Origin: Neocallimastix lanati (nom. inval.)
Lineage: Eukaryota > Neocallimastigomycota > Neocallimastigomycetes > Neocallimastigales > Neocallimastigaceae
NCBI GenBank assembly: GCA_016946835.1
Contig: JACVTC010000011.1
Coordinates: 1,917,501-1,979,500, forward strand
Length of the DNA: 62,000 bases
Reading direction: 5' to 3'
Position numbers and translations under genes: made by a program. Below the pieces are notes generated by a model. The model was given only the letters and a program-made list of their open reading frames with translations, had not been told where the DNA came from and did not search any database. Of this stretch, positions 41,031 through 53,250 are shown one piece after another; the stretch's first letter is position 1; each line of letters starts with the position of its first letter.

Positions 41031-44000
41031 CAAGAAATTTTATATAATCACATTATTATTTAATATAAACAAAATATATATTATAAGAAATTTATATTAA
41101 AATTCAATAAACAAAACAAAACAAAGAAAATTATATTAGAGGAATAATAAAAAACAAATTATCATTAGAAAATTCTAAATTTCTATATATTTATATATAA
41201 TATTTGACACAGAATAAATTTAATAAAATTATTAAATAAATAAATATGTAAACAAATAAAAAACTAAATAACTAAATAAAAGTATATGAAATATAAATAT
41301 ACAAAAATTTTTTTATTATTATTTTTTTATTATTTTTTATTATCTTCACAATATTAATTGCTACAGCAATATTTTTATTAGTTGTACTTATTGACAAAAA
41401 AACACAATGAATATAATATAAAAAAGAAAGGGAAAAAACAATGTTATAATAATAATAAAAATAAACAATATTAACATTAATAATAGTAATAAATATAAAC
41501 ATTTAGAATTAAAAATTATAATAATAAAATTTCAATAATACTTTCAAATATGTAACTAGAATAAATATTATGATAATTAATAAAAAAAATTTTACAATAA
41601 ATTTGAATAATAATATATAAACCTAATAAAAAAAAAAAATAATTATTTTTTTAAACAAAATATAATTTCTCGAGAACATAATTCAAAAGATCTAATTTAC
41701 GATAAAATTATTTTCACGTTTTTATCTATAACATATATAAAATATATATCATATATATAAACTTTTATTTTATAATTTGTATTATATATAAAAACAAATA
41801 CGATATTTGTTTTTAATACTAAGAAATATAATAATAATAATAATGAAAGAATAAATACCATTACTTATATATATATATTTATATTATTATTACAAAAAAA
41901 GTTATAAATGAAATTTCAATTAATGATTATATATATGAATCAAATTAAAATAAAAATTAAAATTTATTATAAAAGATGATTATGTATTATTTAAAATAAA
42001 AAATTTTTTTGTAAAAACATTTTTTATTATTAAAAAATTAATTAATTAAATTAACAAATAAATCAAATAAAAAAATTTACAATAAAATAAAAAATAATAT
42101 ATTATTCATATTAAACTTTACTACTTCTTTTTTTTTTTCAAATCAATTCTTTATTATATATAAATAATATAATAAAGGTAAATTTTATATTAATTTTTAT
42201 TTAGAGTTTATAATCTCGGATTAACAGTAGAATATTAAAATTTTCAGTTATAGAAAAAAAAAGGAAAGAAAATAACTCCATTATTCATTGTATTATTAAA
42301 AAAAATTAAAAATTAAAAATTAAAAAATAAAAATAAAAAAATCCATTAATATATTAAAATTTATTTTTTATTTATCTATTTATTAAAATTTTGTGAAATG
42401 CAACTCTCTGAAATAAAATTTTTGGTAATTTATACATAACATATAATTTTATGTGTTGGTATAGAATTTATGATATTACTTAAATCTATTTTATATCACG
42501 TTTCATTAAATCACACTATAAATCAATGATAATTTATCAAATGATTAATTAATGATTTATTAATTTATTTTTATGTAATTGTTAACAAAAAAATTTATTA
42601 ATAATTAAAGTTTTACATTCGTTTTCTTAACAAACAATTTTAATATTTTATAATAGTTTTTAATCAAGAAATATTAATTGAGAGAGAATCATATTAATTA
42701 AAAAATTAAAAATTTTGTATTTTACACACTGAATAACCTTAAATTTAATTATTACATTTTTTTTTATTTTAATTTTTTTCTTTTCTCTATATATTTTTAT
42801 TTCTATTTTTTTTTATTGTTATTTATAAGTCTAATAACAATAATTATAATAATTATAATAATATATATTATAGAAAAGAAAAACAAATAGATCTTTAATA
42901 ATTTCTTTTTGAAATTTTAATTTTGTTTTTCCTCTTTGTAATAATATATTATAAACAATAATTTGTGATTTTGTTTGATTTTGATTTTGTTTGATTTTGA
43001 TTTTGTTTGTTTTTGTTTCTATTTTTTTTTCTCGATTCTATTACTATTTTTGTTTATTGCTTCTATTTCTATTTTTATTTCTATTTTTGTCCAATCTTTC
43101 TTTTTTTTAATAAAAAATATTAATTATAAACAAAAATGTCATTATTGTTTTTTAATTAATAGGTAATTTTTTAAATTTTATTTTCTTTAATCTTATTTTA
43201 TTTATATTAATACTTTACTCATATATTACTTTAATATCTATTTTATTTTTATTCATACTTAACTCTTTTTTATTACTTCAATATTTATTTTTTTTTATTT
43301 TGTTTTATTTTTTTTATATTATTTTATATTTCATTTCATTTATATTTTATTTTGTTTTTTATTAATGTATTTATGTATTTATTTAAATTTTAATTTAATT
43401 TATTATTTTTTTTATTTTATTAATTAATTAATAAAAAAATAAAAATAATAAAAAAAAATATAAAATATAAAAAATTTTATTTTCTTTTCATTTATCTCAA
43501 ACATAAATATAAAAAAAGATATTTTAGAACAAAAAAAATATTATAAAAATGTTATATATTAATATATTAATATTTAATATTTTTTTAATTACATAACTTT
43601 TTATTCTATTTTATTATTTAATTTTAATATATAGCTTTCTATTTTTATATTTAAAATAAATATTTTAATTTTTAATTTTCTATTCCATTTGTATAAATTT
43701 AATACAAAAAAAAAAAATAAAATAAAAATAAAAATAATTAATATTATTTTTATGACTCTGATTATTAATACTATTATTTATTATTTATTATTTATTATTT
43801 ATTATTTATTATTTATTATTTATTATTTATTATTTATTATTTATTATTTATTATTTATTATTTATTATTTATTATTTATTATTTATTATTTATTATTTAT
43901 TATTTATTATTTATTATTTATTATTGTTATTATTTTAAATTATAATTGTATATTTGTATTAATTTTGCTTTAATTTATATTTTTTAATTTTTTTAAAAAA

Positions 44001-44750
44001 GGAAAAAAAAAAAAGATTAAATTCAATAAAATACCTGATATTATAAAAGGAAATTAAATTATTTATAAACAATAATACTAATCATTTTAATAATTTTTTT
44101 TTTCTAATTTTCTATTCTTTTATTTAAACATTTTTTAATTTACCGCTCCATGACAAATAATTTTATTAGGTAACTTCATAAACTTTATTTTATAGTATAT
44201 ATATGTAAATTTGCTAAATTTTTTTTTATTATTATATTTTCTTCTTCTTTTTCTTTTCTTTTCTAAATTCTGTTTGAATTTGTTTTTATCTTTTTTTTTT
44301 TAATTTTTTTTATTATCGATATCAAATAATGTTGAAATGATTATTTACATTTATTATGATTAAATATGGCTTAAACCTTTTTTTTTTCTTTATATATATA
44401 TGTTTTTTTTTTTTTTTTTTTTTTTTATATTATTTTTCATTTTCAAAAATTTTATATTATTTAAATTATTAAGTAAATTATCTTTTTGCAAATATAATTT
44501 TTTTTTTTTTTATGTTTTGTTTTTTGATTTTTTGTTTCTTATTTCTTTTTTTTTTTTTTTTTTTTTTATATATAGTAAATATTTGCTTTATTTGTTTTTT
44601 TAATTGATTTAAGCATTTGTACATTAATATATTTTGTTTTTTATTTTATTATATAAGATAATTATGGATGTAAAAAAAAAAAATCAAAATCAAAATCAAA
44701 ATAAATAAATTTTTATTAATTAAAATGGTTAGATTTTTATAGTAATAGTT
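41031..44750. other. Gene desert, AT-rich
   Basis: No gene could be supported. One short motif copy (GTGAAATGCAACTCTC, 42393-42408) is the same sequence as in the island at 40793-40837. Short hydrophobic frames in the stretch (for example 42975-43166 and 44400-44603) are poly(T)-driven and not considered genes. Confidence 0.6.
43770..43926. repeat. (ATTATTT)n heptanucleotide repeat, about 21 copies
   Basis: A clean 7-base repeat; because 7 is not a multiple of 3 it cycles through all frames and encodes a YYLLFII pattern in a spurious ORF. Confidence 0.95.
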
Positions 44751-44758
44751 TAAAATTT

Positions 44759-45134
44759 GAATGTATTGCGTTTCGGAACGTGGCTTATAAAATAAAATTA
44801 ATACATAATTTAACGCCTCACTTTTTTATTTTTTTTTAGATAATTGTAAATAAATAAATAAATAAATAAAAATTAGAAATAAATATAAAGGGTTAATTTT
44901 TTTTTAAACAACAAAAAAATTTATACATAAACATATTATTTATAACAGTCACATTAAAATACTGAATAAAATAAATAAATAAAAATAAATAAAATAAATA
45001 ATAAAAAATTGAATTAAATAAATAAAAATAAGTAAAATTAAAAAAAAATTTAATTTAAGCCACTCCCTTATGAACAATCAATTAAATCATGCCATATTAT
45101 ATATAAAGCCACGTTCGGAAATGCTACACTCTTC
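44759..45134. mobile_element. MITE-like element with terminal inverted repeats
   Basis: The left end (44759-44789) contains GCGTTTCGGAACGTGGCTTA, and the reverse complement of the right end (45134-45102) contains GCATTTCCGAACGTGGCTTT. They agree at most positions over about 25 bases. The 8-mer TAAAATTT flanks both ends (44751-44758 and 45135-45142), as expected for an 8-bp target-site duplication of hAT-like elements. The interior (about 310 bp) is non-coding. The size fits a non-autonomous DNA transposon. The 8-mer is AT-only, so chance duplication is possible; the inverted repeat itself is strong. Confidence 0.65.
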
Positions 45135-45249
45135 TAAAATTTATATTATATGTAATTTTTTCATAATATTTTAATAAATATATGAAAAAATTAATATATG
45201 ATTAATAAATAAAATTGTTAATAATAAAAAATATTTTTAACACTGGCCG

Positions 45250-45969
45250 TCTATAGAGTAGTTGTACCAAATTTATCCTTTTTGTTTGGATCATCTCCAT
45301 GTTCAGTGATATATTTAATAATTTCTTCAGATTCTTCATTAATAGTTTCGATTAAAGGTACTTCCATGTCATTACAGTTGATATCTGTACCATTTTTTAA
45401 TAAAGATTTTACTATAGAAGTATCTATTTCTACAAGCTTACCTTCAATGGAGTGGGATTCCCTGAATTGATATTAGTTTCATGATAAATTAAAAATTTTA
45501 ATATGCTTCAAATTCTCAATTTTATATACTTTTCTTAAAGTTCACTTTCTCATTGTTTTAATTATACTCTATGTTCCATTAATATATTCATAATCTTTAT
45601 ATTATTATGTTTGTAAGTGCACAAACTAACGAATATTAAATATTTACCTCCAGTACCATCAGTATTAACATTATCTTCAATGAAATATTTTAATATTTTT
45701 TCATTATTATTATGTCAATAGGAATTAGTAACAAATTGGTAGAATTATTATCATGGATAATACTACCATGCTTAATTAAAATGTCATATAATTTTTTTAA
45801 TAATTATTTTTAATAATGATCATCAAAGGATAGTTCTTTCTATTTTTAATATTTATATCTGCTTCCTTTTCAATCATAATTGATAATGTTAATATTTTCG
45901 TATTCATATGCATTAATTAGAAGTGTTTCATATATATTAGTATTTTCTTATTTTTTTTTTTTCTTTGTC

Positions 45970-46045
<76 letters not shown>

Positions 46046-48130
46046 CACTAATTTTTGCACCTTAGTCAAATAAATGGTAGATAATATTTTGATTTCTAAA
46101 TTCTGCAAATAATAATAATACTAAATTATTTTTCATCTTTAACAATTTCTTATCCATACTCATTATAAAATTCTTCATAGTTCATTTTATGATATTGATA
46201 ATATTGATATTTATCATCTTCAATATTAGTATCAACTTTATAAATAAAAAATTTACTAAATTTTCATCCTCATCATTATACGCCATAGCTAATTCAGCCA
46301 TTTTTTCAATTTTACTAATTGAATAAATATCAACATCATGTTCCAATAGAGAAATTAAAATATATATATATTTTTCATAACTATTATTATAGTATGCTAC
46401 AATTAAAGGGAGTATTTCTTAATTTATCTGTACAATTTAAATTGTCATTATGTTCTATCAAAAATTCTACTATATTTTCATTTGCTACCATACATGTCTT
46501 AATTAAAGGAGAGATATCTTTTTCATTATTAATATTTATATCTGCTCTATGTTCAATTAAAATAAGATATTTTATCTAAATAATAATCTTCATAATAACA
46601 TATCTGAATTAATGGTGCATTTTTATTTTGCATTTCCCCATACTCAACTAATAATCTAAATACATTAGGTTTATATTTTTTTTTTAATGGCCACATTCAA
46701 TGGAGTTTCACCACTGCTGTTAGTTTGACTGATATCAGTATCATTCTCTATTAAATATTCAATTATGTCATCATTTCTACTGTAATGAACTCCTATTAAA
46801 GGATTATAACAACCGAAATTATTGGTTATAGGATCTATCTTATTAACATCAGCACTATGTTCTATTAAATATTCAACTATAGTTTCATTATTTTTATTAA
46901 TAGCATTAACTAAAGGAATAATTGAATAATCAGAATGATAATATTTATATTGATAATATCTTTTCTCTTTTTAACCTGATTTTTATTATAAATTCTATTA
47001 ATATTAGTTCAATGTTTAATTAAATGTTGATTAACAGGATTTTACAGAACAAGCAATAGTTAAAGATGAACATCTGCTATATCCAATTTTATCAACATCT
47101 GCTCCATTTTCAATTAAACATTTTACTAACATTTCATTTTTTTTTTTTTTTTTTTAAAAAGCAATAATTAAAAGTGCATTACCATCAGCGTCTGCCTTAT
47201 TAATAAATACAACTTAATTAATATCAACTCCTTGATTAATTAAAAGTTTAATCATTTCTATATTTTCATTACTGAATGTTTCTACGTCCTCGTAAGAATC
47301 TTTACGACATAAGAATATTAAAAGAATCATATAATTATTATTAAGTTGTTGTGTTATTATATTAACTCCTTGTTCTAGTAAATATTTTTTTTAATGTTAT
47401 ATTTTCATTATAAATCGCACAAGAAAATAGTGTCCGTCTCTTATGATGGTAATTTGTTGACTAATGATCAATTAAATATTTTACAATATTTTCTTAACCA
47501 TAATAAGTAGATATTGTTAAAGGAGTATTTCCATAATATCCATCCTGATTGACATCAGCACCGATATCAATTAAATATTTCACTATATTCTCATATTCAT
47601 GTTTTTCAATATAACCATTATCATAAATCTCAGTTGAATATAGTTTATAAAAATTTGCTCCATGCTTAGCTAAATATTTTACTAAATGTTTATTTCCTCT
47701 TTTGCCTGCTGTATTAGAATGGAATCCTTTACATTAACATTAGCACCTTGATTTATTAAAAACTTTTTATAATAGATTCATTTTTAGAAGCTTCAATTAA
47801 AGGATAAAAAATATCATAACTTTGTCCATTTTAACCATTAAATAATGAATTATTAATTCAATAATTTGATGATAAAGCTAATACTATGTTTAACTAAATA
47901 TCTAACAATATTTTCATTTCCCTTTTTACAGACTTCATACAATGGAATAGTGCCATTTTGATTTTTTGTCATTCATATTTATACCTCCAATCTCAATTAA
48001 ATATTTTACTATGTCTTCATTCTCATATTCACAGGCAATCGTTAATGGTATTTAAAAGTTGTAAAATCAATAATAATAATAACAATTATTATTATTATTA
48101 ATATTATTATTATTATAAATTAAATTTTTA
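45250..48130 (-). pseudogene. Ankyrin-repeat protein gene, decayed
   Basis: Along the minus strand, across shifting frames, there are some twenty or more ankyrin-type repeats of about 33 residues, with patterns such as IVEYLIEHSADVN and SSGETPLNVAI. The best preserved part is 46690-46930, with two intact repeats in one frame. Elsewhere stops and frame changes come every one to three repeats, and an (AAT)n tract interrupts the frame at 45972-46044. No start with a clear upstream region is visible, and the right edge fades into an (AAT)n patch near 48080. Intron splicing does not explain the breaks, because repeats continue directly across them. The original protein would be a scaffold of unknown partner. 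Confidence 0.75.
45972..46044. repeat. (ATT)n tract inside the ankyrin pseudogene
   Basis: About 24 ATT units interrupt the decayed repeat array; the tract makes spurious poly-Leu and poly-Ile frames on the two strands. Confidence 0.9.
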
Positions 48131-48516
48131 ATTAAAAGCTCCATTCCTTTAATTACTATAATGATTAAATATTATAATAGAATATAAAAAAATCATCTTT
48201 AATATAAAATTAAATAGAATGAAAAGAATAAATGAATAAATATATAAAATAAATTGACAAAAAATAAAAATAATATATATATATATATTAATTAATTGTA
48301 GAAAAATATTTTGATAAAATTAGTTGGAAATATTTTCCAAATTTTTTATTTCAGCAAGTCTCAACATTATCATTATCTATTTACCTATAATTAAATAAAG
48401 AGAAGTAAATAATAATTTATATATACATTAACCTACATTCATCTTAATTAATATATAATAATATATATATAAAAAAAAAAAAAAAAAAAAATTTATTTAA
48501 TTTTATAAAATTAAAT

Positions 48517-48551
<35 letters not shown>

Positions 48552-48968
48552 AATATGAAATCCTAAATTTTAATGTTGTTTTAAACCATTAATTAAATAT
48601 ATAATAATTTTCTTTATGATATTTTTACTTTTAATCTTTCATTTTTTTGAAATAGTCAATAATTAAATAAACATAAAATGAAAAAACTCAACATTTAAAA
48701 ATTAAAAAAAAAAAAAAAAAAAAAAAATTTAAAGCAAAAATTACATTTCTTTATTAAATTTTAATTTTTTTTTTTTTTTAATAGGTATGATTCATATTTA
48801 TTAGGTATATAAAAAATAATTTAAATTTTAATAAGATATTTTTAATTTTTTTTTATATAATAATTATGACACACAAAAAAAATTTTTTTTTTTTTTTTTG
48901 TAATTCTTTTTTCCCTAATATTTTTATTTTTTTCATACTTTTTAAATACAATAATATAATATAATAAA
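48131..48968. other. AT-rich intergenic stretch
   Basis: No gene was seen. It holds homopolymer blocks near 48473-48490, 48522-48547, 48703-48727 and 48884-48899, and the upstream region of the PCI-domain gene. Confidence 0.6.
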
Positions 48969-49263
48969 ATGAAAAAAAATTTAAGATTAGTTCCCTTTTT
49001 AAAAAAAATTGTTGAATGTATTAATAGGAAAGATGGATATGAATTATCTTCTATGTTAAATGTTAAAAATATTCATTCCTCACAACTTATGAATCAGATA
49101 TCAGATGTAAATGTCTTAAAATAATAATAAAATAATAATTATAAAAATAATAAATTAAAATAATATTGGATTTCATTAATTATTCAGTAATGTTTTTATT
49201 CCAAAATCAAATTTAAAATATATATATATATATATATAAAAAGAAAAATAAATAATAATCTTT

Positions 49264-49301
<38 letters not shown>

Positions 49302-51957
49302 ATATATATATATATATTGAATTTTATTAATATTATTCAGAAATTCTATAATATATAACAAATAAATAATTCTTATAACTTTTGATATTTTTTTTTTTAT
49401 TTAAAATGTAAATTTTAATTTAAAGTTACTAATTTAATATTAATATATATATTTTATTATTATTATTATTACTATAAAATTAATATATTAATGATATATA
49501 AAAGCCTAAACATGCAAAAGACCTTTGTATGAGTAATTTACCATTGAATTGGAATGAGACAGTTTATTACCATTTAAGAGCGTTATACTTATATCAAAAT
49601 GGAAACGTAATCGATGCAGCTACGGAACAGTGTAATTGTGCTCAGTAAATATTTTAAATATATACTACAATAATATAAAAAATATATTCTTAATAAAGTC
49701 AAATGTATAGGATATATTTTTTAAACTGAAATTCTCTAATATAAATTATAAAAAAAAACTTTTATATTTAAATAATTAAAAAATAATTAAAAGTAATTAT
49801 TAAAATTTAATTTCATTTAAAATATTTAAAAATAATAATAAAAAAAAAAAAAAAAAAAAAAAAGAAATTTTCATAGAATATTTTCAGATCTTGATCGTTG
49901 GGCTTTACCATTACATTATATTATTCATTCAGATTTATATTATTTATCTGCCTTAGCTGATAAAGAATTAGCAGAAAAAAATGAAAAAGCTACAAAATTA
50001 GAAGATACAGCAAGAGCAATAAATAAAGCATTTACTCAATGTATAACAGATAGGTAAAATATAATAATAAAATTTAGAAATAGAAAAAAAAAAAAATAAA
50101 TAAACCATTTCAAAATATTAATAATAAAAGGGATAAAATTTATATATATATATTATTTTTTATTTATTTCATCAATTTTTAATCATATTAAAAAATTTAT
50201 AAAATTTAATAAAAATAGACGAACACCAATGACTAATTCAAGAAAATGGGGAACTTATTATATAGCAAATTTATTATTCAGAACATACTTTAAAGTAATT
50301 ATTAATTTTAACAATTTAAATATAATTTTTATATTTTTATATAAAAAATCTCCTACATAATTATCATCATTGCTTTTATACATTGTTAATTTACAACTTG
50401 TTTATCTTATAATTAATTCATATATAACTATATATAACAAAAAAAAAAAAAAAAAAATTATATATATAAAGTTAAAATCCACCAATTTATGTAAAAATAT
50501 TTTAAGAGCCATAAAAGTTGGTGATATGCCAGAATTAGAAAATTTTCCAGTTGCTCAACAGGCAACTTTTCATTATTATTGCGGATTATTAAACTTTTTA
50601 GATGAACAATACCATGAAGTAAGTAAATAAATAAATAAATAATAATAAAGCATTATATATATATATATATATACTTTTTTTTTTATGATCATTTAGAGTA
50701 ATTATATATAAATATTTGAATAAAATTAGTATTATTTATTATTAATAAATTAAATAAATTTCTTTATATAATAAAAAAAATTAATAGGCCGGAAATCATT
50801 TACTTAAAGCATTTAGATATATAAGGGGAAAATCAATAAAAAATGAATTGTAATTAATCCTTCTATCCTTCTATATCTCTATATATTTATATATAATATA
50901 TATAATATTTATCAATTCTGATTATTTGATTATATTATTCATAAATTTTATAATTTTATACATATTTTATTATTATTTATATACATTTTTTATTCTGTTT
51001 ATATAATATATATATATTTTTTTACTTTATTTATGATTTATTTTTAATAAAAATATTCATTTCATATACATATATATATATATGTATATATACAAATACA
51101 CAAATACACCCACTTTATAAATATTCATATAATAAAATAAAAAAAAAATTTAATAAAATAATTTATATATATGTAATTTTACTATTGTATAGAATTATTC
51201 TTCATTTATTAATACCAATTCGACTTTTATCAGGAGTACTCCCATCCAAAAATTTATTAAATTATCATAGCTCTATAAGTGAAACTTATAGTGGAATGAT
51301 TAACGCTATTCATTCAGGGAATGTTAAAGAATTTGAACATTGTTTAAGGAAACAAGAAAAAGTATTAATTAGACATAATACTTATTTAACCATTGAAAAA
51401 TGTAAATTATTATGTATGAGAAGATTATTTAAAAAAGTATATATTATAGAAGGAATGCCAACTCGTATGGATGTAGATTCTTTTAGACATGCACTAAATT
51501 TTGTAGCTATGAATCTAGACAATGATGAAGTAGAATGCTTACTTGCTGTTATGATTGAAAAGGTAAAAAAAAAAAAAAATAAAAATAAAAATAAAAATAA
51601 TACATAAATATATATGATTATTTATTTATTTATTTTTTTTTTTATAAATAATAAAAATTCAATTAAATTAAAATGAATTATATTAAAATATAATTATATA
51701 CTATATTTATTATTACTTTATGATAAAGAATTTTTTTTTTTTCCCTTTTTTATTTATTTAATTATTTAATTATTTATTTTATTTATTTATTCAATTTATC
51801 ATAATTTTTAACTATATTAATATATTTTATCCAATATATTTATTTTATGAATTTAATTTAGGGTTATATTCGTGGATATATCTCACATGAAAAACGTGTA
51901 GTTGTATTAAGTGCATCTAATGCTTTCCCAGATATAACTTCTATCTCACTTGCCTAA
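48969..51957 (+). CDS. PCI-domain protein of the Csn12/PCID2 (Thp1) family, 8 exons
   Basis: A nuclear PCI/winged-helix protein. Relatives act in mRNA biogenesis: Thp1/PCID2 with Sac3 in TREX-2, Csn12 with Thp3, and PCID2 with LENG8. Exons: 48969-49106, 49505-49644, 49877-50053, 50219-50294, 50472-50618, 50788-50849, 51193-51562, 51862-51957. They give 401 residues, the usual family length, with consistent phases. Family blocks in order: WALPLHYIIHSDLYYLS, EDTARAINKAFTQCITDR, SRKWGTYYIANLLFRTYFK, CKNILRAI, FHYYCGLLNFLDEQY, ILHLLIPIRLLSG, the RRLFKKVY helix and the winged-helix end GYIRGYISHEKRVVVLS. Csn12 and PCID2 cannot be separated by eye. The next gene, convergent, encodes a SAC3/GANP partner-type protein. 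Confidence 0.9.
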
Positions 51958-52263
51958 AAAATAAACAATTAATATATATAAAAATAAGAGCAATAATAAT
52001 AATTATAATAATAGAAGAAAATGACAAACTTAAATCACTTAATAAAATAATTTAATTTAAAAGCTATTATTGTTTTAAAAGAATTATTATTATTATTAAT
52101 TAGATTACAAAAGATTTACAAATATATATAAAGTTTTTTTATATTAAAAAAATAAAAATAATAAAAAAAAAAATTTTTTTTGTAAAATTATAATAATATA
52201 GTATTATTTAATGATGTTTGTGTAATTATTTATTTTTGATTTTGTAATATATATTTTATTTAT

Positions 52264-52311
<48 letters not shown>

Positions 52312-52515
52312 TTATTATTATTATTATTATTTTTTTATAATTTAAAAGTAAAAATATAAGTGAATAAATAAATTCAGTTAAACTTTTCACTTTAAACATA
52401 TTATGATATAAATAAATAAATTTTAAAAATAATGGATAAATCAATATGGAAAATATATCATTATGGGGAGTTTTTGCTTTTCTTTCTTTTTTTTTTTAAT
52501 CATTATTATTTATTA
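51958..52515. other. AT-rich intergenic stretch
   Basis: No gene was seen. A TTTA repeat (52262-52312) runs into an ATT tract (to about 52330). The 3' end of the PCI-domain gene should be polyadenylated here. Confidence 0.6.
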
Positions 52516-53250
52516 ATTATAAATTGTCTACTACTTCATCTTCTTCGATATCTGTAATAATATAATAATATAATAAAAAACAATTTTTTTTTATTAATAT
52601 AATACATTGATTGTTATTAATATTTAGTTATAAAAATATTAAAAAATAGTAAATGATACTTAACCTTTAGAGTTTGATTTATACTCAAAATTATTAGTAA
52701 TAAAATAATTATCTTTTATTTTATTTTTTTATTTTTTTTTTTTTTTTTTACTTTGTTTATTTGGCTTTATAAGAACATTTCTAATATTTTTCTATTATAT
52801 TTTTTAATTGTTCATTATTTCTAATTATATTATTGGTATCATTGTTAAATATTTTCATTTAAATTAAATGAATTGAATTGCTGAGTTTTAGAAGTTACAT
52901 CATTACTTTTTTGTATATACTAATGGAGGTTTTCACCTTTTATTTCTGGAGAATAATAATAATAATAATGAATTGTTTTTATTTTTATATTAATTTTATT
53001 ATTGAAATATTATTATTATTATTATTATTGAATTTTCTTTTCCTAAATTTCTTTTCATAAATAGTATTGTATTATTTTTATTATAAAATTAATCATTATT
53101 AATAGGATTATGTCCAAAATAATCTTCATACATAACAATGTCAAGTCTTCTTCATCAATAGTCAGAAAAATGTCATCGTCATCGTCATCATCATCTTCCT
53201 CATCTAAAGAAATAAATAATTTTTCAAAATTATTATCTCTATCATATATT
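52516..53250 (-). pseudogene. Possible remnant of an acidic, Asn/Lys-rich protein gene
   Basis: Minus-strand fragments look coding but do not join into one frame. There is an Asp-rich block (DEEDDDDDDDD then IFLTIDEEDL) near 53215-53130, an Asn-rich block (SNDVTSKTQQFNSFNLNENI) near 52905-52845, another (NDTNNIIRNNEQLKNIIEKY) near 52840-52780, and a terminal pair of pieces (DNYFITNNFEYKSNSK, then DIEEDEVVDNL and stop) joined by a plausible GT-AG intron. Stops separate the middle blocks. It may be a dead gene or one whose exons I cannot connect. No family was recognised. Confidence 0.3.

Noticed and set aside
41272-41502. 76-codon minus-strand ORF
   Set aside because: The composition is low-complexity Ile/Tyr/Phe with no conserved motif or splice context.
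43689-43973. 94-codon hydrophobic ORF
   Set aside because: It is translation of the 7-base repeat with no family resemblance.
45880-46108. Poly-Leu and poly-Ile ORFs on both strands
   Set aside because: They are produced by the (ATT)n tract within the ankyrin pseudogene.
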